The position numbers and the translations under genes were made by a program. The notes beneath the pieces are model-generated. The model saw only the letters and a list, made by a program, of their open reading frames with translations, did no database searches and had not been told where the DNA came from. Of a DNA stretch of 25,210 nucleotides, positions 15,193-22,883 are shown one piece after another; position 1 is the stretch's first letter; each line of letters starts with the position of its first letter. Source of the stretch: Candidatus Zixiibacteriota bacterium (GTDB taxonomy: Bacteria > Zixibacteria > MSB-5A5 > UBA10806); the NCBI GenBank assembly GCA_003520965.1, contig DOTU01000101.1:4069-29278 (forward strand), read 5' to 3'.

Positions 15193-16953
15193 ATGAAATA
15201 TTTGAAGCAAGCCATAATTCCTCTGGCAGTTTTCCTGGGCGCAGGATTTTATTACTATCACCAAGCCTGTCCCACATTTTATTATTGGGATTCCGCTGAG
15301 CTTACTGCCGCGGTTCTTGGCCGCGGCGTACCGCATCCTCCAGGTTTCCCATTCTTTTTAATTTTATCCAGTGCCTGGCAAAGGTTTCTCTCTCTCGATC
15401 CCAAACTCAGCCTGAATGTATTCTCGGCTTTATTCGGGGCTTTGGGGCTTTGCTTTTGGTATCAGGTTACGGTGAAGGTTCTACGACTATTGCGCCTTGC
15501 CAAAAGCGAGGGTATCATTTCTCTGGTATCGTTGGTGTCTGTGGCTATTATGGGAGTATCGCTCACATACTCCATCCAGGCTACCCGCTTCGAAGTTTAC
15601 TCGCTTAATTTTGCAGGATTTGCGGCTCTAACTCTAATCTGCTTATCCATAATCAATCGAGAAACGCCATCGAAACTATTGAGCTTGGGGTTTTTTATGT
15701 TGTTGGGGGCGTTCCTCGCTGTACATAATCTGACTATTGCTTTAGCGATTCCGGGTCTTCTGTTGCTGGTGGTATGGCCCCAAAAAATGACTCTGGGAAA
15801 TGCACTGCTTGGGACAATAGGCTCTTTTATATTTTCAGGGTTGTTTTATCTGCTTCTGCTCTTTAACGCGCAAAGTAATCCCCCGCTTAACTGGGGTGAT
15901 CCCGCCAATCTTGGTAATCTTGTCGATTATATCCTGGTCAAAGGATTCGTTACCTCAACTTCGCGCTTTACGCTTTCGCATATCATCGCGCAGTTATCGT
16001 TTGCCTACGATATATTTATCAGGCAGATCGGACCCGCTGCTCTGGCCCTGGCCTTGTTTGGATTTGGTTATGTCATTTGGAAAAAACGAGAGATTGGGAT
16101 TCCGCTGACTTTGATCTTTGGCCTGAATATCGTATCGGTCGCTTTTGCCGAAAATTACTTTTATGAAAACTATGATCTCCACGGCTATCTCATGATCTCC
16201 CTGGCTATTGCGATCATCTTTTTAGCTGTTACATTTCTACTGATTCATAATCTTATCATGTCCCGTTTCAAGGGCAAACGGGCCGAGGTCACCCGCGCTC
16301 TGGCTCTTGGGATATTTCTGATATTCGCCATGCTTATTCTGGCGCCCCCGGCAAAAGACAATTTTCGTTCTGCAGATCTGTCAAAAGTCAGAGGAGCTGA
16401 AGAGTATGCCGGCCGATTTCTTGCCGATGCTCCCGATAGTTCGGTGGTGATTACATCATCTTATAATACCTATTTCTGTGCCCTTGCATATCAAGCTTTA
16501 TTTCCCAATACGAGGGGAAAGGCGGTTGTTAATCTTTACAATTGGGATCATGAGTGGGGACGGGATGAGAGCGATCGGGCGTTGAAAATTCCGGCGCAAG
16601 AGAAATTCATCAGAACAAGCTATTACAGCGATTTTATCAATCGGGCCAAGAAAAGCCACCCGGTGTTCATCGAGTACGATCAATCCAGCGCTCCCATTGC
16701 TCGCTATCTTATCCCTCGGGGAATGGGATATCTATTCTCGCTTTCTGATACCTTAAGCGATCCTGCAACATTCGCTGTTGATGATCCTTATATTTCATTA
16801 TCCTCCAAGGCCAGCGATCTTGAAAGCATCAGGACCTGGGTCCTCTGGCTACAAAGCAGGGGAGAGTATTTCACCCGTCTGAAATGTGATAAAGCTGCCA
16901 GCCGCTATATCGCCCAAATTGATACCCTGGCCTCCAAAGCAGACTTACAATAG
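15193..16953 (+). CDS. DUF2723 / GT-C fold membrane glycosyltransferase-like protein
   Basis: 586 residues with about ten hydrophobic helices over residues 1-390 and a soluble C-terminal part (about 395-586). The first loop, DSAELTAAVLGRGVPHPPGF, is the DUF2723 signature (Asp-x-x-Glu, then HPPG), where GT-C transferases place the catalytic acid. DUF2723 is the family of human TMEM260, a protein O-mannosyltransferase; bacterial members are mostly uncharacterised and may use polyprenyl-linked sugars. This one is on the short side for the family. The ribosome site is weak; I kept the ATG at 15193 because the first membrane helix and signature follow directly. It ends the envelope cluster, so glycosylation of the nearby FN3 lipoprotein or of a surface glycan is plausible but unproven. 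Confidence 0.87.
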   Translation: MKYLKQAIIPLAVFLGAGFYYYHQACPTFYYWDSAELTAAVLGRGVPHPPGFPFFLILSSAWQRFLSLDPKLSLNVFSALFGALGLCFWYQVTVKVLRLLRLAKSEGIISLVSLVSVAIMGVSLTYSIQATRFEVYSLNFAGFAALTLICLSIINRETPSKLLSLGFFMLLGAFLAVHNLTIALAIPGLLLLVVWPQKMTLGNALLGTIGSFIFSGLFYLLLLFNAQSNPPLNWGDPANLGNLVDYILVKGFVTSTSRFTLSHIIAQLSFAYDIFIRQIGPAALALALFGFGYVIWKKREIGIPLTLIFGLNIVSVAFAENYFYENYDLHGYLMISLAIAIIFLAVTFLLIHNLIMSRFKGKRAEVTRALALGIFLIFAMLILAPPAKDNFRSADLSKVRGAEEYAGRFLADAPDSSVVITSSYNTYFCALAYQALFPNTRGKAVVNLYNWDHEWGRDESDRALKIPAQEKFIRTSYYSDFINRAKKSHPVFIEYDQSSAPIARYLIPRGMGYLFSLSDTLSDPATFAVDDPYISLSSKASDLESIRTWVLWLQSRGEYFTRLKCDKAASRYIAQIDTLASKADLQ

Positions 16954-17215
16954 CGTTTTTTTTACATTACTCCATTTTCCATAGCGCTTTTACAAAAGCT
17001 GCGTCGAGCTTATAAAATCGCCGAATCGTTGCATTTTGCACCATTTGGGGATATGATTAATTTTCGCGATTTGCAAAGCGCAATGGTCATAATCAGCTGT
17101 TTTTCCAATAATCCAGCTTTTTGAGCAGTTACGCCGTTTTTAATGGCTTGTCGAAACCTATGGTATTCAAGGAATTAGGACGGGCGAGAGGAAAATAATT
17201 TTGAAAATTGAGGCT
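16954..17215. other. Non-coding region upstream of the pilin promoter
   Basis: No gene is seen. A run of eight T follows shortly after the DUF2723 stop, without a stem. Inverted repeats that could be activator sites: GCTTTT-AC-AAAAGC (16986-16999) and TTGC-N5-GCAA (17071-17083), at about 220 and 135 bases before the sigma-54 type promoter, the distance range used by NtrC-family activators. No response-regulator consensus is claimed. Confidence 0.4.
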
Positions 17216-17230
17216 GGGCATGGTCTTTGC
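17216..17230 (+). promoter_or_regulatory. Sigma-54 type promoter of the pilin genes
   Basis: GGGCATGGTCTTTGC matches TGGCACGNNNNTTGC at nine of eleven fixed positions, with GG (17217-17218) and GC (17229-17230) ten bases apart. Pilin genes are classically sigma-54 dependent under PilS/PilR. A start near 17242 would give a leader of about 130 bases. Confidence 0.7.
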
Positions 17231-17240
17231 CTTATACGAC

Positions 17241-17292
17241 GGTGGTTATTTGAAAACTGAAAAACCAAAAACCGCCAATTAAGGGCAATTGG
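17241..17292 (+). promoter_or_regulatory. Two overlapping hairpins in the pilin 5' UTR
   Basis: GGTGGTT (17241-17247) pairs with AACCGCC (17270-17276) with one G-U pair. CCAATT (17275-17280) pairs perfectly with AATTGG (17287-17292) around AAGGGC. The two stems share the CC at 17275-17276, so they compete at one end. The first begins at the predicted transcription start, a layout that can protect mRNA 5' ends. Confidence 0.45.
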
Positions 17293-17372
17293 CACACTAA
17301 AGTCGAATAGACAAAGTTCGATAAAACAAATGAAGAAACATTAAACCCCAATTTCGAAGTGAGGTAAAAAAA

Positions 17373-17786
17373 ATGAGAACTGGAAACAAGAAAGGCTTTA
17401 CGCTGATTGAGCTGATGATCGTGGTGGTCATTATCGGCATCCTGGCCGCTTTAGCAATACCCCGGTTTATGCGCTCAACTACCAAAGCCAAACAATCGGA
17501 AGCCAAGCAGCTTCTTAAGCAGATTTACACCATGCAGCACGCCTACAGACAGGAATTCAACGCTTACTGCCTGAACGGCATAACGGCAGCCGCGGGTAGC
17601 GCCAACTTCGCCAGAATAGGCGTCGACGTGGGAGCATCTGCTCGCTACAGCTACGCGATGGTTTCCGCAGCTAACACCTTCACCTGTACAGCCACAGCCA
17701 ATCTGGATGACGATGCCACAACTGACACCTGGACCATTACCGAAACAGGTACTTTAACCTGTACCATTGACGACTCGGTAACTTGA
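17373..17786 (+). CDS. pilA: Type IV pilin 1
   Basis: Major-pilin-like protein of 137 residues, the building block of type IV pili. A seven-residue leader ends at the prepilin peptidase site (KKG/FTLIELMIVV), and mature Phe1 and Glu5 are present. The hydrophobic alpha-1 helix is followed by about 100 residues of globular domain with three cysteines (in YCLNG, FTCTA and LTCTI). The first two are shared with all three pilins here and could form a disulfide. GAGGT and an A-run precede the ATG. It is the first gene after the sigma-54 type promoter and is followed by a hairpin. Its mature protein differs from pilin 2 at only three residues. Confidence 0.95.
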   Translation: MRTGNKKGFTLIELMIVVVIIGILAALAIPRFMRSTTKAKQSEAKQLLKQIYTMQHAYRQEFNAYCLNGITAAAGSANFARIGVDVGASARYSYAMVSAANTFTCTATANLDDDATTDTWTITETGTLTCTIDDSVT

Positions 17787-17807
17787 TCGTAAGCTGGACC
17801 TACAGCA

Positions 17808-17830
17808 GGGGGATGGTTCTCCATCCCCCT
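17808..17830 (+). terminator. Hairpin between pilin 1 and pilin 2
   Basis: GGGGGATGG (17808-17816), loop TTCT, CCATCCCCC (17821-17829): a perfect nine-pair stem. It is followed by TTATTGATTT, a poor U-tract, so it is more likely a partial terminator or a 3'-end stabiliser of the pilin 1 message than a full stop. Confidence 0.7.
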
Positions 17831-17876
17831 TATTGATTTCCAAAATGATGATAGTTCAACCATAAAGGAGACGATA

Positions 17877-18293
17877 ATGCAAAGGGGAAATAGAAAAGCC
17901 GGCTTCACGCTAATCGAACTGATGATCGTGGTGGTCATTATCGGCATCCTGGCGGCACTGGCTATACCTCGGTTCATGCGTTCAACAACCAAAGCCAAAC
18001 AGTCTGAAGCCAAGCAACTTCTAAAGCAGATTTACACTATGCAACACGCTTACAGGCAGGAATTCAATTCTTACTGCCTGAATGGTATAACAGCAGCTGC
18101 GGGTAGCGCCAACTTCGCCAGAATAGGCGTTGACGTGGGAGCATCTGCACGCTACAGCTACGCCATGGTTTCTGCAGCCAATACATTTACTTGCACAGCT
18201 ACAGCCAACCTGGATGATGACGCCACCACCGATACCTGGACCATCACTCAGGCAGGTACGTTAACCTGCACCATCGATGATTCGGTAACGTAA
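17877..18293 (+). CDS. pilA: Type IV pilin 2 (near-identical paralogue of pilin 1)
   Basis: 138 residues. An eight-residue leader ends at RKAG/FTLIELMIVV; Glu5 is present and the mature sequence is the same as pilin 1 apart from three residues, including the same three cysteines. The ribosome site AAAGGAG is better than that of pilin 1, which may offset loss of transcript at the hairpin just upstream. A strong terminator follows 15 bases after the stop. It may be a second major pilin or a variant subunit mixed into the same fibre; sequence alone cannot say. Confidence 0.95.
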   Translation: MQRGNRKAGFTLIELMIVVVIIGILAALAIPRFMRSTTKAKQSEAKQLLKQIYTMQHAYRQEFNSYCLNGITAAAGSANFARIGVDVGASARYSYAMVSAANTFTCTATANLDDDATTDTWTITQAGTLTCTIDDSVT

Positions 18294-18307
18294 GATTTAA
18301 TGGCTTT

Positions 18308-18337
18308 GGGGGGTGAGTTAGCGCCCCCCTTTTTTTT
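18308..18337 (+). terminator. Strong terminator after pilin 2
   Basis: GGGGGGTG (18308-18315), loop AGTTAG, CGCCCCCC (18322-18329) with one G-T wobble, then eight T. A textbook intrinsic terminator, placed only 29 bases before the start of pilin 3. Confidence 0.94.
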
Positions 18338-18366
18338 GCTAGATTGACAACAGGATTGAGGCTGCC

Positions 18367-18792
18367 ATGAACACGAAGAAGAAAAATAATTCGGCTGGTT
18401 TTACACTGATTGAGTTGATGATTGTTGTAGTAATTATCGGCATCCTCGCCGCTCTGGCAGTCCCCAGATTCATGAAGGTCGCATCGAAATCCAAACAATC
18501 GGAAGCCAAGCAACTATTGAAGCAGATATACACAATGCAGGGGGCATATTTCGGTCTTTATGATACCTACTGCCTTAACGGTGTCCAGGCTTCCACGGCA
18601 GCGCCATTTGCCTTCGCCCAAATTCATGTGGATGTAATGTTACCGGCAAGATATGTTTATAGTATGGTTTCCACGCAGAATACTTTTACGTGCACCGCGA
18701 CAGCCAATTTAGATACCGATCCCACGGTTGATACCTGGTTGATAACTAATACCGGTACTCTTGTTAATACCATTGATGACTCTCAAGATTAG
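18367..18792 (+). CDS. Type IV pilin 3 (divergent)
   Basis: 141 residues with a longer lysine/asparagine-rich leader ending NNSAG/FTLIELMIVV. The alpha-1 helix (KQSEAKQLLKQIYTMQ) is shared with pilins 1 and 2; the globular part is diverged but keeps YCLNG, NTFTCTATANLD and TIDDS. It has two cysteines, since the third of pilins 1 and 2 is replaced (TLVNT for TLTCT). It lies just after a strong terminator with only GAGG before the ATG and no visible promoter of its own, so it is probably expressed at a low level by read-through. A minor pilin or alternative subunit is likely. Confidence 0.93.
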   Translation: MNTKKKNNSAGFTLIELMIVVVIIGILAALAVPRFMKVASKSKQSEAKQLLKQIYTMQGAYFGLYDTYCLNGVQASTAAPFAFAQIHVDVMLPARYVYSMVSTQNTFTCTATANLDTDPTVDTWLITNTGTLVNTIDDSQD

Positions 18793-18862
18793 ACGATATT
18801 GCCACTCCCACATCTGTTTTTTTCCGGTTTACATAATGATATTAAGAGCGTATATTTAAGGT

Positions 18863-19645
18863 ATGCATGACCCTCTTTACTTGACTTTCGTTTTGTTATT
18901 TGGACTGGCTTTCGGCAGCTTCTTTAACGTCGTAATCTATCGCCTGCCAAACGGCATGTCTCTTTTAAGGCCCCCCTCGCATTGCCCCAAATGCGATAAC
19001 CTGATAAAATCCTATGATAACATTCCTATCCTGTCATTTCTCATACTAAGAGGTAAATGCCGGCACTGTAAGGCGAGTATTTCCTGGCGTTACCCCGCGG
19101 TGGAGGCCTTAACCGGGGTCTTGGCGGTTGTGGCAATTTATCATTTTGGTTTTACGATTAAGGGGATTGAGGCTGCTCTGCTATCCCTGCTGTTCGTGCC
19201 GATATTTTTTATTGATATGGAGCACTGGATTATCCCCGATTCCCTGGATCTTCCCTGGATTCTCGTGGGACTGGCGCTGGCATTTGTGTCAGGCGGTTTC
19301 GTTGGTTGGAAAGGGGCGTTAATCGGCGCTGTAGTTGGCGGAGGTCTATTTTTCCTGATTATGCAACTCGGGAAAGTCGCTTTCAAAAAAGAGGCAATGG
19401 GGTTTGGGGATGTTAAATTCGCGGCTATGTTAGGGGCTTTTTTGGGAGGCTGGAAACTACTTTTAATCATACTCCTGGCGTCATTTCTTGGTTCAGTTGT
19501 CGGAGTGACATTAATTATCTCCTCCAATAAAAAGGGAAAACCCACTTATGTGCCTTTCGGGCCATTTCTGGTTATTGCCGCTCTTATCGCCATATATTTT
19601 GGCGATAGCATTATCGGCGCATACTTGAATTTAATCCGTCCTTAA
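18863..19645 (+). CDS. pilD: Prepilin peptidase / N-methyltransferase
   Basis: Inner-membrane aspartic protease (peptidase family A24) that cleaves prepilins after the leader glycine and methylates the new N-terminus. 260 residues. The N-terminal methylase-type domain has a zinc-ribbon pair of CxxC motifs (Cys41/Cys44 and Cys66/Cys69). The catalytic aspartates are Asp118 (FFIDMEHWIIPD) and Asp183 (GFGDVKF). About seven hydrophobic helices fill the rest. It starts 70 bases after pilin 3, with AAGG before the ATG. It can process the three pilins here and probably other pseudopilins encoded elsewhere; no assembly ATPase, secretin or PilC gene is in the window. Confidence 0.95.
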   Translation: MHDPLYLTFVLLFGLAFGSFFNVVIYRLPNGMSLLRPPSHCPKCDNLIKSYDNIPILSFLILRGKCRHCKASISWRYPAVEALTGVLAVVAIYHFGFTIKGIEAALLSLLFVPIFFIDMEHWIIPDSLDLPWILVGLALAFVSGGFVGWKGALIGAVVGGGLFFLIMQLGKVAFKKEAMGFGDVKFAAMLGAFLGGWKLLLIILLASFLGSVVGVTLIISSNKKGKPTYVPFGPFLVIAALIAIYFGDSIIGAYLNLIRP

Positions 19646-19684
19646 AATGCTTCACAATAGACTATTTATGCCGATAAATGGTAT

Positions 19685-21472
19685 GTGAAGAAAAAATACG
19701 ATTCCTACGAACTTGAGATAATAATTTCGCTTGGTTTTTTTATCCTATTTCTGCTTTCCATAAATTTTGTCTCCGGTTATTCCTTTGAAAAAGCCCGCAA
19801 AGAACAAGCGGCTCAGTTTCAATCGCAACTTAATCTGGCTGCCGATTTCGCTTGTAACCTTCTGGAAAAAGACAATTTAAAACTTGAGTATTTCGGAAAG
19901 CCAATAGAAGGCAGTCTGGGTACCATCGCCCTTCAGGCAGGCGTGAGAAACATAACTTTAATCGATACGCTTGGCAGGACCATCGTTTCGTTGGAAAGCT
20001 CGCCTGATCCGTCAGAAACGCATATTACGCGGCCTCTGGTGCTCAAGGACGGCCGACGGTTTGGGTATATGACCGTTGGCTCGCCGAATTTGGTTGGGCA
20101 GGAGTTAAGCCGCCTGGCCCGCTGGGATATCCTTTTTCGTTTGGCAGGGCTGTTTGCGGCCCTGATTATGGGCGCTTATTTCATAAGGGCTATTCTGCTT
20201 CCATACCGGCGTATTAAGCGCGAAGCAATCGATTATAATTTTGATTTGGGAAAAGCCGGTAATCAGGCCGGAATTGAATATATCGTCAGCACTTTTAAGG
20301 ATGTCATCGTCGAGTTGGAGGATAAAAAAGCCGTTCTCGAGACGATGTACAAAAACTCAGAAAAACGGGCTGATTCTCTAGCGAGATATAACGAATATAT
20401 CCTTGGCTCAATTTCCTCGGGCGTGGTCATTTGCGATTCAAGGGGAATTGTCACCTGTTTCAATCCCTCTGCTCGAAATATCCTTCAGTACCTTGAGCAT
20501 GACTGCCGTGGCCGACATTACCGTGAAGTTTTTGGCTCTGAGCATAAGCTTGTCGGTCTCCTTGATGATGCTCTATTGCATAAAAAAGTGCATTCGCGCC
20601 TGGAATTCGAGATTCGCTGCTCCGATGGTAAGAAGCTATGGTTGGGATGCTCATCATCCCTGATTAATGATGAAAGAGGGGAGGGCATGGGGGCAGCCCT
20701 CCTTCTTATAGATCTCACCGAGATACGCCGTTTGCAGGAGATCTCATCATATACTGAAAAGATGGTTATCCTCGGCGAGACGGCCGCCGGCCTGGCGCAT
20801 GAGGTCCGAAACTCCTTTGCGGCTATCATGGGGTTTGCAAATCTGCTGCGCAAGGGGGTTACCGATGATAAAAACTCGGCTAAATTGGCTGATGCCATTA
20901 AAAGCGAATCACTGGCAGCGGAGTCTCTCATGTCTCGGTTCTTAAGCTTTGCCCGGCCATTGAACCTTAACCCCGAGATATTTGATATAGCAGAACTTAT
21001 CAGTGCAATATTTGAAAACTTCTCTCATCCCAATTTAAAGAAAATCAGGGTGACCAAACAGATAGATGGCAGTTTGCCGCCGATTCAGGGTGATAAGATG
21101 CTTCTTCGGCAGGTTCTGCTTAATCTAATTATCAATGCTTGTGATGCCTTACCAAACGGGGGAGAGGTACGGCTGAGCGTAACGGTTGATGAAAAAGATA
21201 AGGCAGGCAATCTCGTTATTTCAGTAATTGACAATGGCGTCGGAATCGATCCCGAACTGGCCGGCAAAATATTCGATCCTTTTATTAGCGGAAAGCCCGA
21301 CGGCACCGGTCTTGGTTTGGCATTAGTAAAAAAGATTGTAGTTTTACACGGCGGACGAATCGAAGTTCACAGCCGACCCGGTAAAGGCGCTCACTTTATT
21401 ATTAATCTGCCAATCTTGCGCGATCATCAAATGAAATCCACACAGGCCAGTTCTGCTATGGCTGAAAAGTAA
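19685..21472 (+). CDS. Sensor histidine kinase, PilS/NtrB-like, with PAS domain
   Basis: 595 residues from a GTG start; no good ribosome site is seen and nearby ATGs are out of frame. A membrane helix at about 9-31, a periplasmic sensor region (about 32-148), a second helix (about 150-172), a linker, a PAS domain (about 232-350; GVVICDSRGIVTCFNPSA), then HisKA with the phosphorylated His372 in GLAHEVRNSFAAIMGF. The ATPase domain has LLNLIINACDAL, VIDNGVGI, IFDPFISGKPDGTGLGLALV. The HE-x-x-N-S H-box is the NtrB/PilS style, whose partners are sigma-54 activators. No receiver domain or response regulator follows, since the next genes point the other way, so its partner is encoded elsewhere. Position next to pilD and downstream of a sigma-54 type pilin promoter suggests control of pilin transcription. 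Confidence 0.93.
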   Translation: MKKKYDSYELEIIISLGFFILFLLSINFVSGYSFEKARKEQAAQFQSQLNLAADFACNLLEKDNLKLEYFGKPIEGSLGTIALQAGVRNITLIDTLGRTIVSLESSPDPSETHITRPLVLKDGRRFGYMTVGSPNLVGQELSRLARWDILFRLAGLFAALIMGAYFIRAILLPYRRIKREAIDYNFDLGKAGNQAGIEYIVSTFKDVIVELEDKKAVLETMYKNSEKRADSLARYNEYILGSISSGVVICDSRGIVTCFNPSARNILQYLEHDCRGRHYREVFGSEHKLVGLLDDALLHKKVHSRLEFEIRCSDGKKLWLGCSSSLINDERGEGMGAALLLIDLTEIRRLQEISSYTEKMVILGETAAGLAHEVRNSFAAIMGFANLLRKGVTDDKNSAKLADAIKSESLAAESLMSRFLSFARPLNLNPEIFDIAELISAIFENFSHPNLKKIRVTKQIDGSLPPIQGDKMLLRQVLLNLIINACDALPNGGEVRLSVTVDEKDKAGNLVISVIDNGVGIDPELAGKIFDPFISGKPDGTGLGLALVKKIVVLHGGRIEVHSRPGKGAHFIINLPILRDHQMKSTQASSAMAEK

Positions 21473-21508
21473 TGATACTTGTTACTTGCTTTCCTTAAGT
21501 TAGTATTC

Positions 21509-22870
21509 TTACGCGCCGCTCACTGTCATACTCGCCACTCTATACGTTGGTGAAGCCACCGATCCCAAAAAGAGCAGATCACTTCCGATCATATCAACCT
21601 TCATCAGCAAATCAAGCATGTTAGCCGCGACAGTAATCCCCTCTACCGGATACGCAAGCTTCCCGTTTTCGATCCACAGCCCTGCGCCCCCCAATGAAAA
21701 ATCTCCGGTCACAACATTAGCGCCAAACCCCATTAGATTTGTCAGGTAGAGTCCGCTCTTTATGGAGCCTATAATTTCATTGAATGACGATTTCCCCGCT
21801 TGCAAATAAAAATTGAGCGGACCAATAGATGGCAAAGATGAATATTCTCGTCGCGCATTACCGGTCGATTTTGTCTTCGCTTTTCGAGCGGTATAGGAAT
21901 CGTAAAGGTAGCTTTGAAGAACGCCCTTCGAAATGACCTCTTTCCTATTTGTCGCTATGCCTTCTCCGTCAAATGGTGATGAAGCCAACCCCTTAGGCAT
22001 CAAGCCATCATCAACAATCGTAACAATTTCGGTAGCCACTCTCTGGCCAAGCTTATTTAGAAGAAATGAGCCGCCCTTGAAAATGGCATCCCCATCGAGC
22101 GCCCCGACCAGATTTCCCAAAAGCGCCGCGCCGGTGACATTATCGAAAACCACTGGCACTACCGCCGTTGATGGCGTACGGGCCCCGAGCATTCGAACGG
22201 TACGTTCGGCCGCGATTGTGGCTACATCCTGTGGTGAATGTAGATCATTAACAAACCGTGCCGTCGATTGCCAGCCGTTGGATTGAAGCTTGCCGTTCTC
22301 TGAAGCTACGGGATTAACGGTAAGATGACAGAATGTCGACGCGAAGGCGTTGCATTCTCCGGCCGTGTTGGCCATTACCACCGTTCCCTGCCCGTCATAA
22401 AATCCGACTCCATCCGAATTTGTGATCCGCTTGTCATAATCGAACATGGTCCGCTCGGCTTCCAGGCAAAGATCAATCTTTTTCTGGCCGGGGATCAAAT
22501 CAACCTCAGGATCATAGATTTGCAGATCAAGCGTCTTTTTTATCTTTTTCTGATCAGGAAGGCCATTATACTCGTCGGCTGAGACCTCCTGCGCAAGTGA
22601 TATCGCCTGCTCCACTGCCAATTTAATTGCGCCCTTCGAGAAATCCGAACTGTAGCTGAATCCAAGTTTCTTATTTTTAAATACGCGCAAACCGAACCCC
22701 TGGGAGATCGATTCTTTCAAGTTCTCGATCTTTTCCATTCTGGTCGTAATCTCGGATTCCCGTCCCATCTCGATATAGACATCCGCCTCATCCGCGCCGG
22801 ATCGTTTGGCAGCTTCGATTATATCGCCGGCGAGTTTTTCTAATTCAACCTGATTTAATTGATTCACCAT
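21509..22870 (-). CDS. tldE: TldE/PmbA, partner subunit of the TldD protease
   Basis: Non-catalytic half of the TldD-TldE heterodimer, which degrades unfolded or modified peptides in the cytoplasm (microcin B17 maturation and CcdA turnover in E. coli). 453 residues from the ATG at 22870. I chose this start because GGGAGG lies eight bases before it; a GTG at 22900 would overlap tldD and has no support. It shows the family fold (SISQGFGLRVFKNKKLGFSY near the N-terminus; KLGQRVATEIVTIVDDGLMP mid-protein) but no HExxxH, as expected for TldE. It follows tldD by 13 bases in one operon. It faces the histidine kinase gene tail-to-tail across 36 bases with no clear terminator. Confidence 0.93.
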   Translation of the reverse strand: MVNQLNQVELEKLAGDIIEAAKRSGADEADVYIEMGRESEITTRMEKIENLKESISQGFGLRVFKNKKLGFSYSSDFSKGAIKLAVEQAISLAQEVSADEYNGLPDQKKIKKTLDLQIYDPEVDLIPGQKKIDLCLEAERTMFDYDKRITNSDGVGFYDGQGTVVMANTAGECNAFASTFCHLTVNPVASENGKLQSNGWQSTARFVNDLHSPQDVATIAAERTVRMLGARTPSTAVVPVVFDNVTGAALLGNLVGALDGDAIFKGGSFLLNKLGQRVATEIVTIVDDGLMPKGLASSPFDGEGIATNRKEVISKGVLQSYLYDSYTARKAKTKSTGNARREYSSLPSIGPLNFYLQAGKSSFNEIIGSIKSGLYLTNLMGFGANVVTGDFSLGGAGLWIENGKLAYPVEGITVAANMLDLLMKVDMIGSDLLFLGSVASPTYRVASMTVSGA

Positions 22871-22883
22871 TGATTTAACCTCC

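Larger units (their letters stand above)
17373..18293. repeat. Tandem pilin gene duplication
   Basis: Pilin 1 (17373-17786) and pilin 2 (17877-18293) align over 130 codons without gaps from the cleavage-site glycine. I count about 50 silent codon differences and three amino-acid changes (Ala/Ser in NAYCLNG versus NSYCLNG; Glu-Thr versus Gln-Ala near the C-terminus). The leaders differ freely. Two stretches of over 30 bases are identical, in the alpha-1 helix and in the segment encoding AGSANFARIG. Confidence 0.9.

Noticed and set aside
17289..17304. Second -24-like element (TTGGCACA) in the pilin leader
   Set aside because: The position ten bases after GG reads TC, not GC, and no TTGC -12 element follows.
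16954..17372. c-di-GMP (GEMM) riboswitch before the pilins
   Set aside because: A GCAAAGC string at 17073 recalls the motif, but the surrounding conserved helices are absent and it lies upstream of the predicted transcript.
18344..18349. TTGACA as -35 of a promoter for pilin 3
   Set aside because: A matching -10 would fall at or inside the pilin 3 start codon region, and none is present.
17373..18792. Electrically conductive pilins of the Geobacter kind
   Set aside because: Phe1 and Phe24 are present, but no aromatic residue falls between 24 and 44 and the proteins carry a full globular domain.
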